Counted from the first letter of the stretch, positions 8,998 through 18,173 are shown. The stretch: 52,425 bases of DNA from an uncultured Helicobacter sp. (GCF_937906905.1 NZ_CALERY010000025.1:1-52425); one strand, 5' to 3'. Translations and numbers: made by a program. The notes: a model not told the origin generated them from the letters alone.

Positions 8998-10065
8998 ATG
9001 GAAGCTGGCAGGTTTGTAGGGATTTCATGCGGATTATTGTATGATTTGGCTTCAAATTTTACTCTGCAAAGGACTTTTATGGGCGGATTTATGCACACTC
9101 TCCACACAATAAGACGACGATATAAGCTTATGAGCAATCTTGATAGATTGCCCTATATTCAAGGTGCACTAGCCGATCCAAACGGGCTTGGTGGCTTGCA
9201 ATTGCGACTACATAATGCCGGCGTCCCAGAAAAATACTATGGTATTTTCTACACGATGTTTGCGCAAGGTGTGCGCGCTCTACGGGGGGGGGGCGAACTA
9301 GAACGCGTTAGCTTTTTGGCTAAAAATAGCGATTGCAGCGGCGATTCTGCGCTCACTACCACTCAAGGTAGCTCCCTTGAACGCCAAAGCAAAGCACCAT
9401 TTTTAGCCCAAAAATCTTTCCGCGAGCGACTTCAAGTAGAATCCATTTTTCAGCAAAGCCACGATTCTACCTCCACAATCTTAGAATCCAAGCGCAGTAG
9501 TGAAAAGCAAAAGTCGCTAGAATCTACGCCCATTTGTATCGATGGCGGTGCGCATGCTGGGCTTGTGAGCGATATTATTCTTTATTGTGGTGGGGTGGTG
9601 CATAGTTTTGAGCCAAATGCCTTGCTCCATACAATCCTAGAGTCCAAATACCATGCCAACCCAAATGTCATCTTGCATCATGCTGCTCTCTCGCACGAGA
9701 CGGGAGAAGTGCGCTTCTATGTCTATGATGATATCTCACAGGGTAATCGCATACAGGGTGCGAGCGACCCTTCCCACACCCAAAGTGCCGCTAAACAATA
9801 CAAAGTCCCTGCGATTGACTTATGCGCATATATCCAAACACTTCTCCAAGAGCATGAGCGGCTGTATTTTGTGAAGCTTGACATCGAGGGCGCAGAGTTT
9901 GATATTATGGACAGGCTTTTGGATATGAAGCTTTATGAGAAAATCGACTATATCGCGTGCGAGACGCATGAGCGATTTTTCCATGATGGCAAGGCTAGAA
10001 TCGCGCGTTTGCGCGAGAAAATCACCAAGCATGGCGCGACTAATATCTTGCTAGATTGGATTTAG
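8998..10065 (+). CDS. FkbM-family methyltransferase, phase-variable (in frame here)
   Basis: The C-terminal half is a SAM-dependent FkbM methyltransferase: CIDGGAHAGLVSDIILYCGG (SAM-binding motif I), VHSFEPN (acidic end of strand 2) and LYFVKLDIEGAEFDIM near the end. These enzymes usually O-methylate sugars of surface glycans or secondary metabolites; the substrate here is unknown. A G10 tract at 9284-9293 lies in the coding region; at ten G's the frame is open, while nine or eleven give a stop within a few codons. About 75 Ser/Gln/Glu-rich residues follow it before the SAM domain. The start is uncertain: the frame opens at ATG 8899, inside the divergent neighbour, so ATG 8998 is preferred; 9079 is also possible. 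Confidence 0.82.
   Translation: MEAGRFVGISCGLLYDLASNFTLQRTFMGGFMHTLHTIRRRYKLMSNLDRLPYIQGALADPNGLGGLQLRLHNAGVPEKYYGIFYTMFAQGVRALRGGGELERVSFLAKNSDCSGDSALTTTQGSSLERQSKAPFLAQKSFRERLQVESIFQQSHDSTSTILESKRSSEKQKSLESTPICIDGGAHAGLVSDIILYCGGVVHSFEPNALLHTILESKYHANPNVILHHAALSHETGEVRFYVYDDISQGNRIQGASDPSHTQSAAKQYKVPAIDLCAYIQTLLQEHERLYFVKLDIEGAEFDIMDRLLDMKLYEKIDYIACETHERFFHDGKARIARLREKITKHGATNILLDWI
9284..9293 (+). repeat. G10 homopolymer in the FkbM gene (phase-variation tract, ON length)
   Basis: Ten consecutive G's encode part of Arg-Gly-Gly-Gly. With nine G's the frame reads into TAG three codons after the tract region, and with eleven into TAG after CGA ACT AGA ACG CGT. Length change by slipped-strand pairing would therefore switch the enzyme off. 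Confidence 0.85.
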
Positions 10066-10171
10066 ACCGCGTATTGGCAGCCCCAGGCAGATCTTGTGCG
10101 CACGCTCCAAGCGCAAATGCAGACAAAATAGGGTATATTGCGCAGTTTAGCCTAGAATCATGGAGACAATT

Positions 10172-12823
10172 ATGCAAAAACTTCTGCTCACAATCCATGG
10201 TATGTCTTGCGCGGCATGCGTGCAAAACATCGAAAAATCTCTCAAAAAACAGCACCTCATCGAGGATATACAAATAAACCTCATCACCAAAACCGCCCTC
10301 ATCACACCAGCGCAGCAGAATCCACAAGTAAAATCACAAGAGAGTGCCACCACGCAAGGAGGCAAAATCCAAGAAGAACAAATCCAAGCCGATAAGATTA
10401 TAGAAGCTATCAAAAAGCTAGGCTATAAGCCAGCTCTCCACAATCCCCACAATCCCCACAATCCCCACAATCAGCAAGCTTCTTTTGCTCCACAGATCAA
10501 AAATCCCTCACAAGTCTCTGGCTTCTCTCTGGGTGCAAGTCCCGCGAAAATACATAGCCTAAGCCCAGCAAAATTAACACAACAACCAGCACAGACCCCC
10601 ACAAGCCCTGCGAAATTTGTATCCCTAGGTGAGCCAGCCACCCCAGAATCTAATCTGCTGGATTCTGCCCCGCATGCTCTCTTGCACACTATCCAGCCCT
10701 CCCCAGAATCCAAGCACCCCCTAGCACGCGCTATTGATAAGCTCAACGAGCTAAATGATAGACTGCTTACCACGCCTGTGCGTCTTGGGCTTAGTGCGTT
10801 GTGCGCTGGCGTGGTGCTCTATCTCTCTATGCTACCGATGTTTTTTGACTCTATTCTTGTGGCGCCATTTGATGATATGCGTGTGAATTTTTCAGCCCAG
10901 CTGCTTTGCTCGCTTATAAGCATGCATGTGGCTAGGGAGTATTATTTCAAGGGCTTTGCCGCGCTATTTGCCAAGACGCCAACGATGGACTCACTCATTG
11001 CCATAAGCACGAGTGCGGCGTTTGTGTATAGCGTGTATGTGTTTTGGCTAGGGCATGGTGATGATGGTGGGCATTGGTATTTTGAGAGTGTGTGTGTGAT
11101 TATATTGTTTATCCTGCTGGGCAAATCCCTAGAATCCAGCGCCAAAGACAAAACCACAGCAGTGATAAACGCCCTCCTCCAGTGCAATCTCCCCCAGGTG
11201 CTACGCTTAGATTCTCGCTCGCCACAATCCAGCGCCCAGCCAGTAGAATCCACTATCTCTAGCCAGGATATTGCCATAGGTGATAGGCTTAGGATTCTAC
11301 CTGGGCAGATGATCCCAGCTGATGGCGTGGTAGAGGAGGGTGAGGGCGATGTCGATGAGTCCATGCTCACAGGCGAGAGCCTGCCAGTGTATAAGTGCGC
11401 AGGCGATAGGCTCTGTGCCGGGAGTCTAAATACCAATCGCGCACTCATTATGCGTGCCACAAGCACCAGCGCTCAAAGCACCCTAGGTGCGCTTCAAGCT
11501 CTAGCGCTAGAAGCCATGAGCTCCAAACCCTCTCTTGCACGCCTAGCCGATAAGATTGCAGCAGTTTTTGTGCCAGCAGTGATTCTCATTGCGCTTGTGG
11601 CATTTGGGCTGTGGGCTTGGCTAGAGGGCGTGGCGTTTGGATTTTCAATCTTTATCAGCGTGCTTGTCATCTCCTGCCCTTGTGCGCTTGGGCTTGCGAC
11701 GCCCATGGCAGTGATGATAGGCACAGCATTAGCAAATAAACATGGGATATTTGTGCGCCAGGCACAGAGCTTTGAGAGTCTGCGTAAGCTCTCGCATGTC
11801 GTTTTTGATAAAACAGGCACGCTTACCCAAAGCACGCTAGAAGTCGTAGGGGTGCAGAGCTATGATAAAGGCGCAATGAGTGAGAATGAGATTCTAGCCC
11901 TTGCTGCTGGGCTAGAAAAGGGTAGCGAGCACATCATTGCTAAAGCCATACTACAAAAAGCGCAAGAGACATTGCCTGGAGAGAATCTACCAGAGTTTGG
12001 TGGATTTGATGCGCTAGCGGGTGTGGGTATGCGAGCGAGCTTGAAGCAGGATTCTAGGGAGTATCGTATCGGCAGCAAGGAAATATTCCAAAATGACACA
12101 CAGGTGCAGCATAAAGCACTCCAAGACTTTTGGCAGACTCCGGGGCATGAGCAGCATATCTGCGTGTATCTTGGGCGAGAATCTAGCAGGAAGTCTGGCG
12201 ATAGCTCCCAAGACCCCTATGCAAAATCAAGCTATGAGATTCTGGGGGTGATTTTCCTAGCTGACTCGCTAAGACCCCACGCCCAAGCTACGATAAATGC
12301 GCTAAAAGTGCGCGGAATCACGCCTCATATCCTAAGCGGTGATGGGGAGTCAAACACCGCTCAAGTCGCCAATACCCTAGGCATAGCCCGCTACAAATCC
12401 CACGCTAGCCCCCAGGACAAGCTCGCCTATATCCATGCTCTGCAGCAGCGCGGCGAGGTGGTGATGATGGTGGGCGATGGGGTCAATGATGTGGGTGCGC
12501 TCATGGCGGCGGATATCTCGCTAAGCTTCAGCCATGCTAGTGATGTGAGCAAGAATGCCGCAGATATTATTGTATATCATGACGATATCGCTCGACTTGA
12601 CACACTACTACGCCTCTCTGGCGACATCACGCGTAATATTAAGGAGAATCTATTTTTTGCATTTGTTTATAATGTGATTTGTATCCCGCTGGCGTGTGGG
12701 GTGGCGTATTATCCTGCTGGGATTTTGCTAAACCCTATGATTGCCGCGTTTGCCATGAGCGCGAGTAGTATTTGTGTCGTGCTAAATAGCCAGCGTCTCT
12801 GGCGCTTTGGCAACAAAGGATAG
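10172..12823 (+). CDS. copA: Copper-exporting P1B-type ATPase
   Basis: It pumps Cu(I) out of the cytoplasm. The start at 10172 has GGAGA 6 bases upstream; an ATG at 10160 in the same frame lacks a site. The N-terminal heavy-metal domain has GMSCAACVQN (Cys13, Cys16). A long Ser/Pro linker (about 85-190) replaces the usual short one and includes (His-Asn-Pro) repeats. The ATPase part shows MLTGESLPV (about 407), the transmembrane metal site SCPCALGLATP (about 500), phosphorylation motif DKTGTLT (about 546) and MVGDGVNDVGAL (about 768). At 883 residues it is over 100 longer than typical CopA because of the linker. An orphan ATP-grasp cassette begins 5 bases after its stop. Confidence 0.95.
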   Translation: MQKLLLTIHGMSCAACVQNIEKSLKKQHLIEDIQINLITKTALITPAQQNPQVKSQESATTQGGKIQEEQIQADKIIEAIKKLGYKPALHNPHNPHNPHNQQASFAPQIKNPSQVSGFSLGASPAKIHSLSPAKLTQQPAQTPTSPAKFVSLGEPATPESNLLDSAPHALLHTIQPSPESKHPLARAIDKLNELNDRLLTTPVRLGLSALCAGVVLYLSMLPMFFDSILVAPFDDMRVNFSAQLLCSLISMHVAREYYFKGFAALFAKTPTMDSLIAISTSAAFVYSVYVFWLGHGDDGGHWYFESVCVIILFILLGKSLESSAKDKTTAVINALLQCNLPQVLRLDSRSPQSSAQPVESTISSQDIAIGDRLRILPGQMIPADGVVEEGEGDVDESMLTGESLPVYKCAGDRLCAGSLNTNRALIMRATSTSAQSTLGALQALALEAMSSKPSLARLADKIAAVFVPAVILIALVAFGLWAWLEGVAFGFSIFISVLVISCPCALGLATPMAVMIGTALANKHGIFVRQAQSFESLRKLSHVVFDKTGTLTQSTLEVVGVQSYDKGAMSENEILALAAGLEKGSEHIIAKAILQKAQETLPGENLPEFGGFDALAGVGMRASLKQDSREYRIGSKEIFQNDTQVQHKALQDFWQTPGHEQHICVYLGRESSRKSGDSSQDPYAKSSYEILGVIFLADSLRPHAQATINALKVRGITPHILSGDGESNTAQVANTLGIARYKSHASPQDKLAYIHALQQRGEVVMMVGDGVNDVGALMAADISLSFSHASDVSKNAADIIVYHDDIARLDTLLRLSGDITRNIKENLFFAFVYNVICIPLACGVAYYPAGILLNPMIAAFAMSASSICVVLNSQRLWRFGNKG
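10439..10472 (+). repeat. 9-bp tandem repeat in copA linker
   Basis: The unit CACAATCCC is repeated 3.8 times, encoding His-Asn-Pro repeats ending His-Asn. Gain or loss of a unit keeps the frame and would only change linker length and its number of histidines. Confidence 0.8.
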
Positions 12824-12827
12824 TATA

Positions 12828-13238
12828 TTCCCCCACCTTGCAAATGACGATTTTCATAACAAAATTGCCCAAGACCTAGAATCCTACAAAGCCCCAACAG
12901 ACTATAAATGCCATATGTTTAATGGCACATTGAGTCATATAGACATAATTATTGATAAATTCACTAAGCAAACTGAAATCGCTATGACTCCCACTTGGGA
13001 GAAAATGCCCTTTGACTACGATAAAAAAGCCACGCATATCCCACCAAAGCCACATAATTTAGCCTTAATGCAAAAAATCGCCACAGCACTCGCTGGCAAG
13101 TTTTCTTATGTGCGGATTGATTTATACGAAATTGATAAGCAAATTATCACAGGCGAACTGACTTTCACGCCCACAGGTGGCACGGATAGATTCTCTCCTG
13201 TGCAGTGGGATAGGAATTTGGGGGATTTGTGGGTCTAA
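12828..13238 (+). pseudogene. Orphan 3' cassette A of a TupA-like ATP-grasp gene
   Basis: An open frame without the N-terminal half of the enzyme. It begins with the 28-bp core shared by all five cassettes (12842-12869, Asn-Asp-Asp-Phe-His-Asn-Lys-Ile-Ala) and encodes the C-terminal half of an ATP-grasp domain: APTDYKCHMFNG, FSYVRIDLYEID, TGELTFTPTGGTDRFS, WDRNLGDLWV. A TTG at 12807 inside copA could nominally start it, but nothing suggests a stand-alone product. It closely resembles the in-place cassette of the gene at 39-40 kb over its whole length, yet is clearly divergent in sequence. The stop abuts the stop of cassette B on the other strand. Most likely a silent donor for recombination. 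Confidence 0.8.
12842..12943 (+). repeat. 102-bp inverted repeat, left arm (cassettes A/B)
   Basis: Read base by base, this segment is identical to the reverse complement of 13543-13644. It covers the 28-bp core and the codons down to the Leu-Ser-His-Ile stretch. The arms enclose 599 bp holding the two divergent cassette bodies. Confidence 0.9.
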
Positions 13239-13644
13239 TCACGCGCGCATTTTCCAGCGGTCGCCAAGGATATGATCCCACTCTTGTGGGCTAAACTTAT
13301 CTGTCCCACAAGCAGGAGTAAATGTCATCTCTCCAAAAAATACCGCAGAATCTATCTCATACAAATCCACACGCACATACGCAAAAGGCTGCGATAATAG
13401 CGAAGCAATTTGCTTCATAGTGGGCAAATCTTTTGGCGGTGGTGGGAGTGTGGCAGCTCTTTTTTCATAGTCAAATGGGAGCTTTTGCCACTGGTCATCT
13501 AGGGCGATTTCTTCTTGATGGACAAATCGCCCCCTAATCACTTCTATATGACTCAATGTGCCATTAAACATATGGCATTTATAGTCTGTTGGGGCTTTGT
13601 AGGATTCTAGGTCTTGGGCAATTTTGTTATGAAAATCGTCATTT
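13239..13644 (-). pseudogene. Orphan 3' cassette B of a TupA-like ATP-grasp gene
   Basis: Minus-strand counterpart of cassette A. It begins with the same core (13617-13644), preceded in frame by codons reading LLHLALFE back to a stop, and has no ribosome site; the only internal ATG that could start it is at 13571. It encodes YKAPTDYKCHMFNG, then a divergent body with FAYVRVDLYEID, FGEMTFTPACGTDKFS and WDHILGDRW, ending KMRA. The body differs from A after the 102-bp arm. It lies 40 bases downstream of the accA stop, on the accA strand. It probably serves as a silent sequence donor rather than a protein. Confidence 0.78.
13543..13644 (-). repeat. 102-bp inverted repeat, right arm (cassettes A/B)
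   Basis: Exact reverse complement of 12842-12943. Inversion between the arms would swap which cassette body follows copA and which follows accA. Confidence 0.9.
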
Positions 13645-13683
13645 TCAAATAAGGCTAAATGTAAAAGTTATCATGAAATCGAG

Positions 13684-14625
13684 CTAGCGTATGCCACTTT
13701 CACTGAATGCTCCATAGCGCATGATTTTTTCATAACGCTTTTGCAGATAATCTTTATCACCTTGGATAGATTCTAAGCTACTCAAGAAATACTGCTTAAT
13801 CGCCTGTGCAGCACCCTCTCTGTTTCTATGCGCACCACTTAGGGGCTCTGGGATAATATCATCGATTAGCTGGGCTTTTTTGAGCTCATCAGGAGTGATT
13901 TTCATCGCCTTTGTCGCGGACTCTATCTTGGCAGGGTCATTCCACAAAATAGCCGCACAACCCTCTGGAGAAATCACGCTAAAGATAGAATACTGCATCA
14001 TGGCAAGCCTATCAGCCACAGCGATAGCAAGCGCGCCACCACTGCCCCCCTCTCCAATGACGACAGAAATCGTAGGCGTGCGCAGAGCGGCGAACTCTTG
14101 GAGATTCTTAGCGATAGCCTCACTCTGCCCGCGCTCCTCTGCGCCAATCCCCGGATACGCCCCAGCAGTATCGACAAGCATAAGGATAGGGAGCTTAAAC
14201 TTTTCCGCGAGCTTGGCAGCTTTAAGGGCTTTGCGGTAGCCTTCAGGATTTGGCATACCAAAATTTCTTGTGATTTTGTTTTTTGTGCCTCTACCCTTCT
14301 CCTCGCCAATAACCAGCACAGGCTGTTCATCAATCCTGCCTATCATACACACGATTGCTTTGTCATCACGAAAATGTCGATCCCCACAAATCTCATAAGC
14401 ATCTTTTAAAAGTAGCTCGATGTAATCAAGCGCATAAGGTCTATCTGGGTGGCGAGCGAGCTGGAGCTTTTGGTAATCACTCATGTTACCATAGACTTTT
14501 TTGAGCTCTTTTTCTAAGTCTTTTTGTAGAATTTCTTTAGCAGCGGTATCTCCGCGCATGGAAGCCATATCAATATCATCTTGAATGCTCTTAATTTGTC
14601 GCTCAAAATCCAAATAAGTCGCCAT
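13684..14625 (-). CDS. accA: Acetyl-CoA carboxylase carboxyltransferase subunit alpha
   Basis: With AccD it forms the carboxyltransferase that moves the carboxyl group from biotin to acetyl-CoA, giving malonyl-CoA. At 313 residues it has the usual length. Conserved blocks include RHPDRPYALDYIELL, the crotonase-type oxyanion region GAYPGIGAEERGQ and VIGEGGSGGALAI, and FSVISPEGCAAILW. It is the last gene of the minus-strand series fabG, acpP, fabF, accA, the order also found in H. pylori. Cassette B follows its stop by 40 bases. Confidence 0.96.
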   Translation of the reverse strand: MATYLDFERQIKSIQDDIDMASMRGDTAAKEILQKDLEKELKKVYGNMSDYQKLQLARHPDRPYALDYIELLLKDAYEICGDRHFRDDKAIVCMIGRIDEQPVLVIGEEKGRGTKNKITRNFGMPNPEGYRKALKAAKLAEKFKLPILMLVDTAGAYPGIGAEERGQSEAIAKNLQEFAALRTPTISVVIGEGGSGGALAIAVADRLAMMQYSIFSVISPEGCAAILWNDPAKIESATKAMKITPDELKKAQLIDDIIPEPLSGAHRNREGAAQAIKQYFLSSLESIQGDKDYLQKRYEKIMRYGAFSESGIR

Positions 14626-14655
14626 GACTACTCCGCTGCTACGATATAGTAGAAT

Positions 14656-15894
14656 CTATATTTTCTTAAAGATTATGACACCATTTGTCCCACCAAAACC
14701 AAAGGAATTGCTCATTACTGCGTTGATTTTGGCTTGTCGTGCGACATTTGGAATATAGTCAAGATCACATTCTGGATCGCTATGCTCTTGATTGATTGTA
14801 GGAGGGAGAATGCCAGCTTGCATAGCCATTATAGAAATAACCGCTTCAATCGCCCCAGCAGCACCCAAGCAATGTCCAATCTGTCCCTTTGTCGAGCTCA
14901 CAGGCGGGACATTATCCTTTCCGCCAAAAACCTTTTTCAACGCCATTGTTTCAAAAAGGTCATTATACGCAGTGCTAGTGCCATGAGCGTTGATATAGTC
15001 GATTTGCACATTTGCCATAGAAAGTGCAGCTTTCATCGCACGCGCCGCACCCTCGCCCTCTGGAGCAGGGGTTGTGATATGATTGGCGTCGCCACTTTCA
15101 CCAAACCCAGCCACCTCCGCATAGATTCTAGCCCCGCGTGCTTTAGCATGTTCGTATTCCTCTAGCACAAGCGCTCCAGCGCCCTCACCCATGACAAATC
15201 CACTGCGATCTTTATCAAATGGACGAGAAGCTTTTTCTGGCTCATCATTACGCTCAGAGAGCGCTTTCATCGCGGCAAAGCCCCCAATCCCCACAGGACA
15301 AATGGTGGATTCTGCACCGATGACCAGCATTGCATCTGCGCCATTTAGCATGATTGTTTTTGCTGCCTCATTGATCGCATGTGTCCCCGCCGCACAGGCT
15401 GTAACACTTGCAAGATTTGGACCTTTTATGCCAAACTCTATAGATGTAAAACCGCCCAGCATATTTACGAGCGCAGAGGGGATAAAAAACGGCGTAATAC
15501 GCTTAGGACCCTTGTCAAAGCAAGTGATGGAGTTCTTCTCAATATTGCCAAGCCCACCAATCCCTGCTCCAGAGCTTACCCCAAAGCGGTCGCCAAGTTC
15601 TTCTGCACAGCGCCCGTCGCTTCCTAGCAGACCACTATCACTCATCGCTTCCTTGCTAGCTTTAAGCCCTAGCTGAATAAAGCGATCAGCCTTTTTTACA
15701 TCTTTGGGGTTTAGGACATCTTCTGGGTTAAACCCATCTATCTCACCTGCTATGCGCACGGGAAATTCGTTGGCATCAAAAGAAGCTATTCTCTTTATTC
15801 CGCATTTTCCTTCCACAATCGCTGCGAAAGAATCCTCTCTATTGAGTCCAACTGCATTGATCATACCAATACCCGTAACAACTACCCTGCGCAT
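14656..15894 (-). CDS. fabF: 3-oxoacyl-[acyl-carrier-protein] synthase II
   Basis: This elongating condensing enzyme adds malonyl-ACP to acyl-ACP. The ATG at 15894 is used because AAGGAG lies just upstream and MRRVVVTGIG is the normal FabF start; the frame extends 9 codons further without support. The catalytic triad is visible: Cys in SVTACAAGTH (about 165), His in YINAHGTSTAYND (about 303) and His in GQIGHCLGAAG (about 340). Length is 412 residues, typical. The 236-base gap to acpP has no gene; its own promoter there is possible but no box is convincing. Confidence 0.96.
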   Translation of the reverse strand: MRRVVVTGIGMINAVGLNREDSFAAIVEGKCGIKRIASFDANEFPVRIAGEIDGFNPEDVLNPKDVKKADRFIQLGLKASKEAMSDSGLLGSDGRCAEELGDRFGVSSGAGIGGLGNIEKNSITCFDKGPKRITPFFIPSALVNMLGGFTSIEFGIKGPNLASVTACAAGTHAINEAAKTIMLNGADAMLVIGAESTICPVGIGGFAAMKALSERNDEPEKASRPFDKDRSGFVMGEGAGALVLEEYEHAKARGARIYAEVAGFGESGDANHITTPAPEGEGAARAMKAALSMANVQIDYINAHGTSTAYNDLFETMALKKVFGGKDNVPPVSSTKGQIGHCLGAAGAIEAVISIMAMQAGILPPTINQEHSDPECDLDYIPNVARQAKINAVMSNSFGFGGTNGVIIFKKI

Positions 15895-16130
15895 ATCACT
15901 CCTTACATAAATTTGCACCACAAACCCAGATATGATTCTCTAGACTCTAAAAAGCGGGCTGTGCTAGCATAAATTGGGATCCAAATCTCTCCAAATCATC
16001 GCGCAATCACTGCAATACCAAACTCTCTACAAAGAGCTGGCAAGCAAACTAAGAATCCTAAGACAAGGCATGAACAACGCAAATTGCCTAAACATAGCTT
16101 AGTATGATTGATGATTTACGGAGATTTGGG

Positions 16131-16361
16131 CTATTTGTTTGCTTCGATAAAGGCTACAACATCACCGACTTTTTGGATTTTGTTTGCTTCTTCATCTGGA
16201 ATCTCTACACCAAACTTCTCTTCAAGTGCCATAATAAGCTCGACAACATCTAGAGAATCCGCGTTTAGATCCTTTACAAATTCCGCTTCAGGTGTTACTT
16301 TGTCAGCTTCTACGCTAAGCTCTTTTACGATCACTTCTTTAATCTCGTCAAACAATGCCAT
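16131..16361 (-). CDS. acpP: Acyl carrier protein
   Basis: Small acidic carrier of growing acyl chains. The ATG at 16361 follows AAGGAG; an ATG five codons upstream lies inside that ribosome site and is rejected. The 76-residue protein has DLNADSLDVVEL with Ser36 as the phosphopantetheine attachment site. It lies between fabG and fabF. A T8 run lies 43-50 bases upstream of the start; a TAGAAT-like -10 sits next to it. Confidence 0.96.
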   Translation of the reverse strand: MALFDEIKEVIVKELSVEADKVTPEAEFVKDLNADSLDVVELIMALEEKFGVEIPDEEANKIQKVGDVVAFIEANK

Positions 16362-16477
16362 GAAATACTCCTTCAAGTTTTGGTAATGTGGGATTCTAAC
16401 AAATTTTTTTTAGAAATCACCTTAAAATTACATATACATAGCATGCGCACAACATCTACTTATGAGATATACGCGCG

Positions 16478-17221
16478 CTACATATACATGCCACCATTGA
16501 CCTTGAGCACTTCACCTGTGATGTAGCTAGCGCTATCACTTAGGAGAAATGCCACTGCCTCTGCGACCTCCCGGCTCTCACCAAGTCGCCCCAGTGGGAT
16601 ACTTTTTTGATACTGCTCTTTGACCTCATCGCTGAGTGCTTCTGTCATCTCGGTTTGGATAAACCCAGGTGTAATGCAGTTAAATCGCACATTTCTGCTC
16701 GCGCCCTCGTAGGCGAAACTTTTGCTCATAGCAATCATGCCTCCCTTGCTTGCAGCATAGTTTGTCTGCCCCATATTGCCACGCTCACCGATGATAGAGG
16801 CGATATTGACAACCGCTCCAAAGCGCTGCTTACTCATGATCTTAAGCGCTTCTTTGCAACCAATAAAGCTTGAAGTGAGATTCGCGTCGATGACTTTTGT
16901 GAAGTCTTCTAGCTTCATGCGGAGTGCTAGCTTATCGTTTGTGATGCCAGCATTATTGACGATATAGCTTAGCTCGCCATCACTTTGCACGATTGCCTGA
17001 AGCCCACGCACGAACGCTCCCTCATCTGTTACATCAAACTCTACAACCGCCGCCTTACCGCCACTAGATTCTATCTCTGCTTTAAGCGCATCGGCAAGCT
17101 CTGGCTTGGAGCGATAATTGATCCATACCTTTAGCCCATAGCCTGCTAGCACTTTTGCGATTTCCGCACCAATCCCGCGTGATGATCCTGTGATTAAGAC
17201 ATTTTTGCCACTAAATTTCAT
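16478..17221 (-). CDS. fabG: 3-oxoacyl-[acyl-carrier-protein] reductase
   Basis: NADPH-dependent short-chain dehydrogenase reducing beta-ketoacyl-ACP. The start at 17221 has AAGGAG upstream and gives 247 residues, the standard length. The nucleotide-binding motif is TGSSRGIGAEI near residue 12, NNAG is near 90, and the catalytic Ser-Tyr-Lys set is seen in NIASIIGERG and YAASKGG (about 153-157). The C-terminus EVLKVNGGMYM is typical. It is the first gene of the fatty-acid series and is divergent from the lipoprotein gene at 17.45 kb. Confidence 0.96.
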   Translation of the reverse strand: MKFSGKNVLITGSSRGIGAEIAKVLAGYGLKVWINYRSKPELADALKAEIESSGGKAAVVEFDVTDEGAFVRGLQAIVQSDGELSYIVNNAGITNDKLALRMKLEDFTKVIDANLTSSFIGCKEALKIMSKQRFGAVVNIASIIGERGNMGQTNYAASKGGMIAMSKSFAYEGASRNVRFNCITPGFIQTEMTEALSDEVKEQYQKSIPLGRLGESREVAEAVAFLLSDSASYITGEVLKVNGGMYM

Positions 17222-17343
17222 ACTTAACTCTCCTTGCGATATTTCTGCGCGCCAACATGCTGACACACAGGATTAAGGTGGTAAAATCCTAGCAAAACTA
17301 GACAAATACGCCTAATTTACCGCCCAGCTATCGTATGTAGGGT

Positions 17344-17372
17344 TAGAATCTACAGAATAATTCAAGATTCTA
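17344..17372. repeat. Inverted pair of TAGAATCT in the fabG/lipoprotein gap
   Basis: TAGAATCT (17344-17351) and AGATTCTA (17365-17372) face each other across 13 bases in the divergent intergenic region. As a hairpin it is short. It is listed as one of several inverted pairs of the recurrent word. Confidence 0.5.
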
Positions 17373-17450
17373 GTGGTTGCTTGAGGGCTTAGATTTTGGA
17401 TTGTTTTTTGCTTGGTATTTGCAATAATCTACATCGAAACAGGGAGTGGT

Positions 17451-18110
17451 ATGGGAATGGTTCTGCGAGAGGGTTCATCGTTATGGCGTTTAGTCCTGGT
17501 TTATGGGTTGCTTGGAGCAGTTGTGCTAGGGATTAGTGGGTGCTCACTATTTGAATATGTTCAGCGCAAAGCGACACAAGGGAATCTTGTGGGTGAGGAT
17601 TGGTATGTGGAGAAAATTGTCATCGATGACAATATATTCTATGCACCACAAGTGCTTGCCGCTAGTGCGCAAGACCAAAAGGATAAGCCAAACGCCAAGC
17701 TAGAGGCAAATAGAGCAATACATTTTGATCCAGCAGAGCTCAAGATTGTCCAAGCTTCGTATGATAAATCCCGCATTGACGAAATTGCACAAATCGACGA
17801 AACCGCCACGCTGAATTTTGACACGACACAGGGTAGAATTTCTGGACAAAGTGGCTGTGGTTCGTATTTCGCAAGCTATGTATGGAGTGATAGAAATCAT
17901 ATCAATATAACCGCCGGCAGCTCTACACGCAAGCTTTGCTCGCCCAGTGAGGTTTCACGATTTGAATTCCGCTTTATCCGTGATTTAGAAGGGGCATTTA
18001 GGGTTGTGCAGAAAAAAGACAAACTTATCCTAGAAAATACCAAAATTGCCATCTATCTCTACCGCAATCAAGAAAAGCAAGACAACCAACCAAAAGAGTC
18101 GGCAAGGTAG
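17451..18110 (+). CDS. META/HslJ-domain lipoprotein, 219 aa
   Basis: The ATG at 17451 follows GGGAG; the open frame begins 13 codons earlier without a site. Residues 11-31 are an export signal ending in the lipobox LGISGCS, so Cys31 should be lipidated. The body holds two paired regions typical of META domains: a short strand region after residue 45 and, near 130-170, RISGQSGCGSYFASYVW followed by INITAGSSTRKLC. META/HslJ proteins sit in the envelope and are linked to stress or novobiocin resistance in E. coli; no function is established here. A 64-base gap separates it from the cytochrome gene, which has its own -10. Confidence 0.72.
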   Translation: MGMVLREGSSLWRLVLVYGLLGAVVLGISGCSLFEYVQRKATQGNLVGEDWYVEKIVIDDNIFYAPQVLAASAQDQKDKPNAKLEANRAIHFDPAELKIVQASYDKSRIDEIAQIDETATLNFDTTQGRISGQSGCGSYFASYVWSDRNHINITAGSSTRKLCSPSEVSRFEFRFIRDLEGAFRVVQKKDKLILENTKIAIYLYRNQEKQDNQPKESAR

Positions 18111-18173
18111 ATTTGCTTGGTAGATTTTAAGGCAAATGATGAATATACTGCAAAAATACAGGGAGTATAGCAG

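Noticed and set aside
10439..10472. 9-bp repeats in copA as an on/off switch
   Set aside because: The unit is a multiple of three, so length change cannot shift the frame.
16404..16411. T8 run before acpP as a switch
   Set aside because: Eight T's is within background for this composition, and acpP is essential.
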